Part shown: positions 1-6,043 of the stretch, in pieces | Numbering within the stretch: position 1 is the stretch's first letter | Layout: each line of letters opens with the position of its first letter | Assembly (NCBI GenBank): GCA_002403415.1 | Contig: DHHS01000010.1 | Coordinates: 13,980 to 23,553, forward strand | DNA: 9,574 nucleotides | Reading direction: 5' to 3' | Source of the DNA: Sphingomonas sp. UBA4766 | Lineage (GTDB): Bacteria; Pseudomonadota; Alphaproteobacteria; Sphingomonadales; Sphingomonadaceae | Notes under the pieces: model-generated | Seen by the model: the letters and a program-made list of their open reading frames with translations, nothing else | Told to the model about the DNA's origin: nothing | Database searches by the model: none | Position numbers and translations under genes: made by a program

Positions 1-181
1 CGAGCGCTTCGGTCACCGCGAACCCGAAAATCAGGCGACCGCCCATCTTTGCATCGGCTTCCGGATTGCGGAGCGCACCGTTCAGATACTGCCCAAAGAT
101 CGAGCCCACGCCGATTGCGGCCAAACCCGCCCCAATTGCTGCCAGACCTGCACCGATAACCTTTGCCGAAGCCAAATCCAT
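1..181 (-). CDS. atpE: ATP synthase F0 subunit c (partial, C-terminus beyond left edge)
   Basis: This is the N-terminal 60 residues of the proteolipid that forms the rotating c-ring of the F0 proton channel in the inner membrane. The start is ATG at 181, preceded by a strong ribosome site (GGAAAGG, bases 190-196 read on the minus strand) with an 8-base spacer. The visible protein has the two family hallmarks. The first is a Gly/Ala-rich first membrane helix (about residues 9-33). The second is the polar loop RNPEA at residues 38-42, which contacts the central stalk. The second helix begins near residue 50 and carries the motif GFAVTEAL at 53-60, where Glu58 is the expected proton-carrying carboxylate. 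The gene follows atpB after 38 bases and is presumably co-transcribed. Only the end of the second helix is missing, because the window stops there. The identification is very secure. Confidence 0.96.
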   Translation of the reverse strand, partial: MDLASAKVIGAGLAAIGAGLAAIGVGSIFGQYLNGALRNPEADAKMGGRLIFGFAVTEAL

Positions 182-219
182 TTTACGAACCTTTCCGTTA
201 GAACAATCAGAAACCAAAA

Positions 220-969
220 TCAGTGAAGATTAACCGCATCGTTCAAATAGAGCGACGCCAGAAGCGCAAACACATAAGCCTGCACCACCGCGATCAATAC
301 TTCGAGGGCCGAGAGCGCAATATTCACGCCCAGCGGTAAAATCCCAAAGACATAGGGCAATGCCCCGAACGACCCCAAAGTCACGACGAACGTGCCGAAC
401 ACCTTCAGCAACACGTGCCCTGCCGTCATGTTCGCAAACAACCGGATTGCCAGCGTGAATGGGCGGCTGAGGAAGGAGAGGATTTCGATCACAAACACGA
501 AGCTGCCCAGCCCAATGCCAGCGCCATGCGGCCAGAACAGCGAAAAGAAGTGCAAGCCGTGCCGGGCAAAGCCAACGATGCACACCGTCACGAACACGAT
601 CAGCGCCAAGCCAAGCGTCACCGCGATATGGCTAGTCGGGGTGAATGCGCCCACCCACGGGATCAGGCCCAGCAGGTTGCATACCAGCACGAAAATAAAG
701 AGCGAGAAGATCAGCGGGACATAGCGCCGCCCCTCTGGCCCGACATTTTCATCAAGCATCGATCGAACGAAATCATAAAGATATTCGACCGCTGCTTGCC
801 AGCGCCCCGGCACCAGTTGCGGGCGCGCGGTGCCGACATACAGGAATACCGCAATCGCCACCGTCGCAATCGCCATCCATAGCGATGAATTGGTGAACGA
901 CACGTCATAGCCCGCGACTGCCAGCGGTTGCAGCGTCTTGAGCGCAAATTGTTCCATCGGGCCGGCCAT
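220..969 (-). CDS. atpB: ATP synthase F0 subunit a
   Basis: This is the stator subunit that forms the proton half-channels against the c-ring. The protein has 249 residues, normal for alphaproteobacteria. The start is ATG at 969: residues from MAGPMEQFALKTL onward match the family, AAGG lies about 9 bases upstream, and the start follows the atpI stop by 10 bases. The reading frame is open up to 1077, but that extension would overlap atpI and looks nothing like subunit a. Several hydrophobic helices are visible (about residues 30-45, 85-105, 115-135, 155-180, 185-210, 215-242). The motif AIRLFANMTAGH at 174-185 holds the essential arginine, Arg176 (equivalent to E. coli Arg210). His185 and Glu223 occupy the sites of E. 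coli Glu219 and His245, the reciprocal His/Glu arrangement known from mitochondrial subunit a. Gln230 matches E. coli Gln252. The function is certain. Confidence 0.97.
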   Translation of the reverse strand: MAGPMEQFALKTLQPLAVAGYDVSFTNSSLWMAIATVAIAVFLYVGTARPQLVPGRWQAAVEYLYDFVRSMLDENVGPEGRRYVPLIFSLFIFVLVCNLLGLIPWVGAFTPTSHIAVTLGLALIVFVTVCIVGFARHGLHFFSLFWPHGAGIGLGSFVFVIEILSFLSRPFTLAIRLFANMTAGHVLLKVFGTFVVTLGSFGALPYVFGILPLGVNIALSALEVLIAVVQAYVFALLASLYLNDAVNLH

Positions 970-979
970 ATCGGTCGCC

Positions 980-1303
980 TTAATCCTTTTTGTCGTTGCC
1001 GGGATCGGCGTCGAACGAGGCACTGTCCTGCGCGGCGCGGTAAACCGCTCCGGAAAAGCCAAGCACCAGCATCGCAATCATCGCAAACGGCGCCGTGCCC
1101 AGCCCGGCATAGCGATCAATGCCGTAACCGATGGCGGCGGAGACCAGCACCATACCGACGAATTCGATCGCAATCGACCAACCGCGATTTTCGGCGCGCA
1201 CCGACCCGCGCACGGGACGCACGACGTTCGCCTTCGCCCGCGCAATGCGTGCGTCGAGGTCGTCTCGTCCGTTCTGGCGATTGTCGGCCAACGCGAAGCT
1301 CAC
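980..1303 (-). CDS. atpI: ATP synthase accessory protein AtpI (subunit I)
   Basis: This is a small membrane protein encoded first in the F0 operon. Family members are thought to help c-ring assembly or Mg2+ supply. With the GTG start at 1303 it has 107 residues: a charged cytoplasmic N-terminus rich in Asp/Arg, then two membrane helices (roughly residues 46-67 and 74-92), then a short acidic/basic tail ending DPGNDKKD. The two-helix hairpin with EFVG in the first helix, then GYGIDR and later LGFSGAVYR, is typical of the AtpI/ATPase_gene1 family. The stop (980-982) lies 10 bases before atpB. The start is uncertain. An in-frame GTG at 1369 has GGAG four bases upstream and would add 22 residues without family character, and a TTG at 1291 would give the compact start L-A-D-N. 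I chose 1303 as a compromise; the family call itself is solid. Confidence 0.85.
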   Translation of the reverse strand: MSFALADNRQNGRDDLDARIARAKANVVRPVRGSVRAENRGWSIAIEFVGMVLVSAAIGYGIDRYAGLGTAPFAMIAMLVLGFSGAVYRAAQDSASFDADPGNDKKD

Positions 1304-1390
1304 AGCCCATCCCGATATAGAAACGCCGCCGCGCATCAATGCGGGCGACGGGTGCGCAACGAGGGGCACTAAGCTCCGCGCTGCGGCGCC

Positions 1391-1419
1391 CGTTTAGAAA
1401 GCGCATCCATCCGAGTCAA
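1391..1419 (-). promoter_or_regulatory. Predicted promoter of the atp operon
   Basis: Read on the minus strand, TTGACT (complement of 1414-1419) is followed by exactly 17 bases and then TAAACG (complement of 1391-1396). The sequence around the second box, TCTAAAC, also resembles the GCTAnAwC element of the Caulobacter housekeeping-sigma consensus, with 14 bases after the TTGACTC box, as that consensus allows. Transcription would start near 1384, giving a leader of about 80 bases to the atpI start at 1303, or about 15 bases if the upstream GTG at 1369 is used. This is a motif match, not a mapped start site. Confidence 0.55.
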
Positions 1420-1431
1420 CCGCAGTGCGGT
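1419..1431. repeat. 13-bp palindrome abutting the atp -35 box
   Basis: ACCGCA and TGCGGT are perfect inverted 6-base arms around a single central G. The palindrome touches the predicted -35 box of the atp promoter, sharing base 1419, and lies between the end of ydbL (1486) and the promoter. The position suits a repressor or activator site. As a hairpin it would have only a 5-bp stem and 3-base loop with no T-run, so it is a poor terminator. A function is inferred from position only. Confidence 0.4.
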
Positions 1432-1485
1432 AACCACTCAACATCCGCCATTGCCCGGCGGGTCCGCCGCCCCGGCTCGCCCGCG

Positions 1486-1863
1486 TCAGAGGCAACGCGG
1501 GTCGCGTTCAGGGGCTGCGGCCGTGCGGGTTTTCCAACTCCCATCGGGGGCCTGATATTTCTCGCCGGGCACCGTCCTCGCAATCAAATTGCAGCCAGAG
1601 GTAAAGGCGAATTGCTCAATCGTCGCGCCATCGGCCGCGCCGCGGGTATAGGCGGCCTTGCGCTGAATATTGATATTGCTCACCAACCGACGGAGATCCT
1701 CGCTTGGCGCGCCGACAATCCCCAGATAGCCATCGGGCTGTTCGCCGACCAAGCCCTTTGCACGCGCATCGGCATAGGCGGGGTCACGCTGCGCAAGGGC
1801 GGGGACAGCAACAATCGGCGCAGCGATCAGGGCCAAGGTTAGCGCGGTCAACGTCTTGCTCAT
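1486..1863 (-). CDS. ydbL: YdbL family periplasmic protein (DUF1318)
   Basis: This 125-residue protein has a classical Sec signal peptide. A basic start (MSK) is followed by a hydrophobic stretch (about 5-20) and a likely cleavage after ALA at residues 22-24, so the mature form is periplasmic. The mature region matches the YdbL/DUF1318 pattern: A-x-A-KGLVGEQPDGYLG at about 33-48, an IN-x-x-RKAAY segment at 64-72, and near the end RTVPGEKYQAPDGSW at 96-110, which parallels the E. coli YdbL ending. In E. coli, ydbL is the last gene of ydbH-ynbE-ydbL, and its product modulates the YdbH-YnbE intermembrane bridge. Here it starts one base after the ynbE stop, so translation is probably coupled. Two cysteines in the mature protein (Cys91, Cys124) could form a disulfide; E. 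coli YdbL, as I remember it, has none there. The assignment is strong from sequence and context together. Confidence 0.9.
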   Translation of the reverse strand: MSKTLTALTLALIAAPIVAVPALAQRDPAYADARAKGLVGEQPDGYLGIVGAPSEDLRRLVSNINIQRKAAYTRGAADGATIEQFAFTSGCNLIARTVPGEKYQAPDGSWKTRTAAAPERDPRCL

Positions 1864-1864
1864 C

Positions 1865-2053
1865 TCAAAAAATCCCCGAATTTTGATCGATCACTTTTTT
1901 CGCTTCCGCGTCGAGCTTCAACACAACCTGCGCGGTCACGTTGATGTTCAGGTTGATGACAATCGGCTTGTCGGGCGCCGATACATTGACGCACCCGCCA
2001 AGCATCGCCACCGCCGGACCACCGATTATCAAGGCGCACCAGAGTTTCTTCAT
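1865..2053 (-). CDS. ynbE: YnbE family outer-membrane lipoprotein
   Basis: This 62-residue lipoprotein has a short signal (MKKLWCALIIGGPAVAM) and lipobox LGGC at residues 18-21, so Cys21 would be lipidated. Residue +2 is Val, not Asp, which favours outer-membrane sorting. The mature part contains AP-x-KPIVINLNINV at 27-39 and ends QNSGIF. Both are recognisable YnbE features, matching E. coli YnbE (APKEPITINMNV and a C-terminal phenylalanine). In E. coli, YnbE subunits stack by beta-strand augmentation and receive the C-terminal end of YdbH, completing a bridge to the outer membrane. The ATG at 2053 overlaps the ydbH stop in an ATGA junction, and the stop lies one base before ydbL, so stoichiometry is probably set by coupled translation. 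At normal family length, it appears intact. Confidence 0.93.
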   Translation of the reverse strand: MKKLWCALIIGGPAVAMLGGCVNVSAPDKPIVINLNINVTAQVVLKLDAEAKKVIDQNSGIF

Positions 2054-5000
2054 TTCGCATCATCCTTTGCCATAGCATCGCTTTCGGGGGGCTGAACGGG
2101 GCGCGCGCTCGTGGTCGGCGGGGTGATCCCTTGCGATAGCGTGCGCTGCGCATAGCCGCCCGGATCGGCCAAGTCGAACAATTGCCGAAACGGTGCTGAG
2201 ATCCGCACATTAAACTCAAACGGCAACCGTTGCAGCCGCCGCACCAGGAAATTGCTTTTGGCACCCTTACCCTGGCTCAGCCCGGCAAAGCGCACTTCGG
2301 TAATCATATCACCGTCCAGCGCGCCATTCATCGCGACGGTCAGGCTCTTATACCGCAGCGATTTGAGCGCCTGAAACGCGGTATTGCCCCAAAAGCCCAA
2401 ATCCTCCTGGCTCACTTCGCCGACATACGCGATGGTGCCCCCGCCTGCGCGGACCCGCAACTCACCATTTTCGATACGGCCGCCTTTCGCGTTGAAAATG
2501 ATCGGCAGGGTGCCGTCAAACACCCCGGTCGCGTCAAGATTTTTGAAATCGAGCTGCTGCAAAAACTCGCCCGCATCCACGCCCTCCAGCCGAAATGTCA
2601 GCCGCCGCTCGGCGCTGACCGCGAGATCGAGATCGGATGGCGCCATCGTCAGCGCGCCGCTTGCAAAGGGCCAGTGCCCGCTCTCAATCCGCACATGCTG
2701 GTCCGGCAGCAGTTGATAGTCGATCACGCCGCGTTCCACCGCGACACCGGGGTTCACCCGAGCCACCGTCACTCGCTGCGCGGGAGCGGTCACCAGATTG
2801 AGCAAGTCGGTAAAGTGCAGCTCGGTCGCAATCCCCTCGACCGGACCGAAGGCAGCGTCGAGGTCAAGACCAGTGGTGCGGAACGTTCCCGCGCTCGTCA
2901 CCCGCTCGCGCGTCCAGTCGATCCGTCCCGTGCCGCTCACCGCGCCGCGGACTTCGGCGACCACGCCATAGGTCAGCGGGGTTAGCCGGTCGGGCTGAAA
3001 GCTGTCCGAAAACACGATATCGGGCACGCTCAGGTCGGCGTGCCCCGCCCCGGATTCGAGATCATGGCCAATGCTCGCGCGCACGATCGCTGGGTCATGG
3101 CCGGGCGCGTACAGCGTCGCTGCCGCCGTGATCCGCCCCGCTGCCAGCGTCAGCACCATATCGCGGCTAATGAGCGGGTTGAAGCGCCTGTCCGGGGTCG
3201 CATCGGCCACCGTCAGCGCGCCGCCGAGCGACAACGCGCCGTCCGCATATTGCCAATTGCCCGACGCCTCGCTCATGCGCAGCGGCACGGTGCCGATTCG
3301 CCCCGAAGCGCCCGTAAAGCGCCCGCCCGCGCCCGCGCCACTGATCGTGCCGTCGAGCGATGCCGCCTCGACCACCGTCACCGCCTCGCGCTCACCAAGC
3401 GCGGCGCGCGGGGTGGTGACGGTAAAGTCATCGCTGCCCAGCCGGTAGCGCAGCCCATCCGCCGCCAGCCGCACCGGCGATCCGCCAAGCGTCCCCGTCA
3501 TCGCAATATCCGCGACGCGCGCACCACCGGAGAGGCGCTCCCCATCGAACCGCGCGAGCACCGTCCCTTCTGCGCAGACCCGCGCCCGCGCCGGATCAAG
3601 CGTCAGCGCCGCCACCCGCACCCGGTCAAACGCGACCGCCGTGCAGCCCGGATTGATCGCGACGCCGCGCCCGTCCCAGCGCGCGTTGAGCGCCGCGCGC
3701 ATCCCGTCGATCCGCCCGCCTTCCACCGGCCCGCTCAGCCGCACCGCCGCCTGCAAGCGGCCATGACCGGCACCGACCACCGCCTGAAATTCAGAAATGT
3801 CGAGCCGAGCCCCGCCCATGGCGTAGGGAGAAATACGCCCGCGGACGCGGATCGCCCCGCCGACGCGCGCCTGCGACAGTTGCACGCGCGCCCCCGGCAA
3901 CCCGCCACCGGCCAGAGTGAGCGCCGTGTTGAGACGTAATCCCTCGCCGTTGAGCGTGATCGCCTCCGCCCCGGCAAGCGTGCCACGCGCGCCGCTCGTG
4001 CTCGCGACCACCACCTGCGCCAGCACCGCCCGGAACCCGGTGTCGTCGGGCGTTACGTGCAGCCGCGCCGACGCACCAAAGTCGCGCGCCGCCGCCAGCC
4101 CTGCCTTCGCCGCCGCCGTCATCAGCGGGGCGACCGGCGTATCCGATCCCGCGCCGCCCGCCGAAGCAATCGCCCGCAGCCGCGCGGGCGCAAGCGCCGC
4201 CCCCGTCGCCAACACGCGCCCGGCAAACCCGCTCCCCCCAAGCCCGGCGTGATAGCGCCCGGTCAGCATCAGCAGCTTGGCGCTCGCGTCAGTCGCGGCG
4301 ACCTGGTTAGCGTTGACCATCACCCCGCCTGCGGTGCGATTCGCATTGCCGGCAAAGTCGGCCATGCCCGATCCGCCGCCCGCCCGCGCCGCTGCGCTGC
4401 GCAGTGCCCCAAAGCCGAATTCGGCACGGCCGGCCCATTGGTCAAATGTCGGCGCAAGCTGCGCATCGACACGCGCGACAACAGCCGCCACCGCACCGCC
4501 ATCGCAGGTGGCACCCGCCGCCCGTACGGGCCCGGTCAGCATCGCGCGACCGCCGCGCGTGCGCAGGCGCAGGTCTCCGCTTACGCCCGACGCCCGGCAC
4601 CCCCCGCCGGTCAGCGCGTCACTTCCAACCGCCAGCGTCCCCGCAAACCCATTGTCGATCCGCCCGCGCCCCGCCAGCCGCACTTCAACCGCGCCTGCGG
4701 GCGTCGCAAGCGACAACCGCCCATCGGCCAGTTCCAATCGATAAGCGGGCAGTCGCGCCGCCTGTCCCGTGCCCGCCGGAAGCAACCGGTCAATCGACCC
4801 CAGCATCAGCCGCCCCTCGCTCAGCCGACCCCGCACCCGCACCCGACCCGCCCGGATCCCCGTCACTTGCGCACCGCTAAGCGACACCTTGGTGTCAAGC
4901 TCCACCCAGTCGGCGGTCAAATCGGGCTGCGCCGGATCGCCAATCACTATGCGTTCCAGCCTTTGCGTGCGCAGGCCAAACTGGGTGATCTCATAGCGCG

Positions 5001-5178
5001 CCGGAACCTGGCGCCGCGCAAGTTCACCGTTCACCCATTCGGTCGCGATGCCGCGCCGCCCAACCCACGCTCCCGCGACCGTCACCAGTGCCAGCACCAC
5101 CAGCGACCCGCCAATCCAGCGCAGCCGGAGGCGCGGGGCACGCGCCGATGGCCGATGATCGCCGGTTGATCTGTCCAC
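2050..5178 (-). CDS. ydbH: AsmA-like intermembrane phospholipid transport protein YdbH
   Basis: This 1042-residue protein has a basic cytoplasmic N-terminus (rich in Arg, residues 1-20), one membrane anchor (about 21-40) and a very long periplasmic part of repeating short beta strands (alternating polar/hydrophobic, Gly/Ala/Arg-rich). That is the pattern of AsmA-like bridge proteins with a hydrophobic groove. The C-terminal third (about 740-1006) is the conserved YdbH region, with GGGTIAYVG near 912-920, RYKSLTV near 942-948, DGDMITEVRFAG near 956-967 and a final strand FEFNVRISAPF near 987-997. E. coli YdbH works with YnbE and acts partly redundantly with TamB and YhdP in outer-membrane lipid supply; the same role is inferred here. 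It is longer than E. coli YdbH (about 880 residues) and ends in a Pro/Ser/Thr-rich tail. I prefer GTG at 5178 because GGGAG sits six bases upstream. A TTG at 5184 would place GGGAG directly against the start. Confidence 0.93.
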   Translation of the reverse strand: MDRSTGDHRPSARAPRLRLRWIGGSLVVLALVTVAGAWVGRRGIATEWVNGELARRQVPARYEITQFGLRTQRLERIVIGDPAQPDLTADWVELDTKVSLSGAQVTGIRAGRVRVRGRLSEGRLMLGSIDRLLPAGTGQAARLPAYRLELADGRLSLATPAGAVEVRLAGRGRIDNGFAGTLAVGSDALTGGGCRASGVSGDLRLRTRGGRAMLTGPVRAAGATCDGGAVAAVVARVDAQLAPTFDQWAGRAEFGFGALRSAAARAGGGSGMADFAGNANRTAGGVMVNANQVAATDASAKLLMLTGRYHAGLGGSGFAGRVLATGAALAPARLRAIASAGGAGSDTPVAPLMTAAAKAGLAAARDFGASARLHVTPDDTGFRAVLAQVVVASTSGARGTLAGAEAITLNGEGLRLNTALTLAGGGLPGARVQLSQARVGGAIRVRGRISPYAMGGARLDISEFQAVVGAGHGRLQAAVRLSGPVEGGRIDGMRAALNARWDGRGVAINPGCTAVAFDRVRVAALTLDPARARVCAEGTVLARFDGERLSGGARVADIAMTGTLGGSPVRLAADGLRYRLGSDDFTVTTPRAALGEREAVTVVEAASLDGTISGAGAGGRFTGASGRIGTVPLRMSEASGNWQYADGALSLGGALTVADATPDRRFNPLISRDMVLTLAAGRITAAATLYAPGHDPAIVRASIGHDLESGAGHADLSVPDIVFSDSFQPDRLTPLTYGVVAEVRGAVSGTGRIDWTRERVTSAGTFRTTGLDLDAAFGPVEGIATELHFTDLLNLVTAPAQRVTVARVNPGVAVERGVIDYQLLPDQHVRIESGHWPFASGALTMAPSDLDLAVSAERRLTFRLEGVDAGEFLQQLDFKNLDATGVFDGTLPIIFNAKGGRIENGELRVRAGGGTIAYVGEVSQEDLGFWGNTAFQALKSLRYKSLTVAMNGALDGDMITEVRFAGLSQGKGAKSNFLVRRLQRLPFEFNVRISAPFRQLFDLADPGGYAQRTLSQGITPPTTSARPVQPPESDAMAKDDAK

Positions 5179-5208
5179 TCTCAACTCCCGGCCCCCGCCA
5201 TGCGGGCA

Positions 5209-5236
5209 AGCATAGCCCCCGCACTCCTATGCGCAA
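5209..5236 (-). promoter_or_regulatory. Predicted promoter of ydbH-ynbE-ydbL
   Basis: On the minus strand, TTGCGC (complement of 5231-5236) is followed by 16 bases and TATGCT (complement of 5209-5214), which matches four of six bases of the -10 consensus. It is preceded by GC, giving the GCTA element common in alphaproteobacterial promoters. Transcription would begin near 5203, about 25 bases before the GTG start at 5178, a plausible leader that keeps the GGGAG ribosome site. Confidence 0.4.
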
Positions 5237-5265
5237 TTGCCACCCGATGCGACAATGCGTAATTC
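5237..5265 (+). promoter_or_regulatory. Weak predicted promoter of radC
   Basis: TTGCCA at 5237-5242 is followed by 17 bases and TAATTC at 5260-5265. The -35 is fair and the -10 is poor. If it is used, transcription would start near 5272, only about three bases before the radC ATG, so the message would be essentially leaderless. That agrees with the absence of any Shine-Dalgarno-like sequence before radC. The -35 abuts the oppositely directed -35 proposed for ydbH. Confidence 0.25.
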
Positions 5266-5274
5266 CCTCGCCGC

Positions 5275-5985
5275 ATGAGCATTTCCGGCGATCCCCAGCG
5301 TGAAGGCGACCCGCCGCCCGATCATCACGGCCACCGCGCGCGGTTGCGCCAGCGATTGGTGGGCCAGGGCGGCGACAGCCTTCATGATTATGAGCTGATT
5401 GAATATCTGCTCGCGCTTGCCATTCCGCGTCGCGACACCAAGCCGCTGGCCAAGGCATTGCTCGCCGAATTTGGCGGCATCGGCGCGCTGATGGCGGCCC
5501 CCGCCGATGAACTGATGCGGGTAAAGGGCATGGGCGAAACCACGATCGCTGCTATCAAGATTGTTCAGGCCACCGCGCTGCGGATGCTGCGCACGCAAAC
5601 AGCTCGCCGCCCGGTGATCGGCAATTGGCAGGCGCTGATCGACTATCTCCATGCCGATATGGCGCATCATCTGATCGAGCGGGTGCGCGTGCTCCACCTC
5701 AACACCCGCAACATGCTGATCCGCGACGAACTGATCGCCGAGGGGACGATCGACGAAGCCGCCGTCCATGTCCGTCAGATCCTGAAACGCGCGATGGATT
5801 TAGGATCAGCGGCGATCATTTTGGTCCACAACCACCCCGGCGGCGATCCGTCGCCCAGCCGCGCCGATATCGAGCTGACGCGCAGCATCGCAACCGCGTT
5901 GAAGGCGCCCGGCATTGCGCTCCACGATCATATCATCATCGGCACGCAGGGGCATGTCAGCCTGCGCGCGCAAGGCTTGATCTGA
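5275..5985 (+). CDS. radC: RadC family protein (UPF0758, JAMM/MPN domain)
   Basis: This 236-residue protein is full length for the family. The N-terminal half has the conserved GHRARLRQR segment (19-27), the DYELIEYLLALAIPRRDTKPLAKALL block (38-63) and a helix-hairpin-helix-like segment VKGMGETTIAAIKI (83-96). The C-terminal half is the MPN domain with a complete JAMM metal motif, H-x-H-x7-S-x2-D: His185, His187, Ser195 and Asp198 within HNHPGGDPSPSRAD. This suggests a zinc-dependent hydrolase fold. The substrate is unknown. The original link of E. coli radC to DNA repair was withdrawn after the radC102 mutation was found to lie in recG. The gene stands alone, divergent from ydbH and convergent with the receptor gene. 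The ATG at 5275 has no ribosome site. A seven-codon frame (5255-5278) ends across this ATG in an ATGA overlap, though it has no clear ribosome site either. No alphaproteobacterial SOS box (GTTC-N7-GTTC) is visible upstream. Confidence 0.93.
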   Translation: MSISGDPQREGDPPPDHHGHRARLRQRLVGQGGDSLHDYELIEYLLALAIPRRDTKPLAKALLAEFGGIGALMAAPADELMRVKGMGETTIAAIKIVQATALRMLRTQTARRPVIGNWQALIDYLHADMAHHLIERVRVLHLNTRNMLIRDELIAEGTIDEAAVHVRQILKRAMDLGSAAIILVHNHPGGDPSPSRADIELTRSIATALKAPGIALHDHIIIGTQGHVSLRAQGLI

Positions 5986-6043
5986 CGGGGCCTGACTCGG
6001 CTGGCCTGGGCGCGCGGCACGACTGCCACCCGCCCCGCCGTCA
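5983..6043. terminator. Possible shared hairpin between convergent genes
   Basis: TGACGGGGC at 5983-5991 can pair with GCCCCgccGTCA at 6032-6043: nine base pairs with a three-base bulge, enclosing 40 GC-rich bases. The left arm begins with the radC stop codon and the right arm ends one base before the last codon position of the receptor gene. A hairpin in this place could end transcription in both directions. There is no T-run on either strand and the loop is long, so this is only a candidate. Confidence 0.25.

Noticed and set aside
970..1077. Longer atpB reading frame starting at 1077
   Set aside because: The added 36 residues overlap atpI in another frame and do not resemble subunit a; the ATG at 969 has a ribosome site and correct homology.
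1456..1469. GC-rich hairpin CGGCGG/CCGCCG as the terminator of the ydbL operon
   Set aside because: The stem is short with a two- to four-base loop and no T-run follows on the minus strand; such words are common by chance at this GC content.
2230..2985. 251-codon open frame on the plus strand
   Set aside because: Antisense shadow of the conserved C-terminal region of ydbH.
3040..3939. 299-codon open frame on the plus strand
   Set aside because: Antisense shadow of ydbH with Arg/Pro/His-rich composition and no ribosome site or domain.
4057..5169. 370-codon open frame on the plus strand, Arg/Pro/Ala-rich
   Set aside because: It is antisense to ydbH, which has clear family motifs. Long antisense frames are expected in high-GC genes, and the translation has no recognisable domain.
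5179..5184. TTG at 5184 as the ydbH start
   Set aside because: The GGGAG ribosome site would directly touch the TTG; the GTG at 5178 has ideal six-base spacing.
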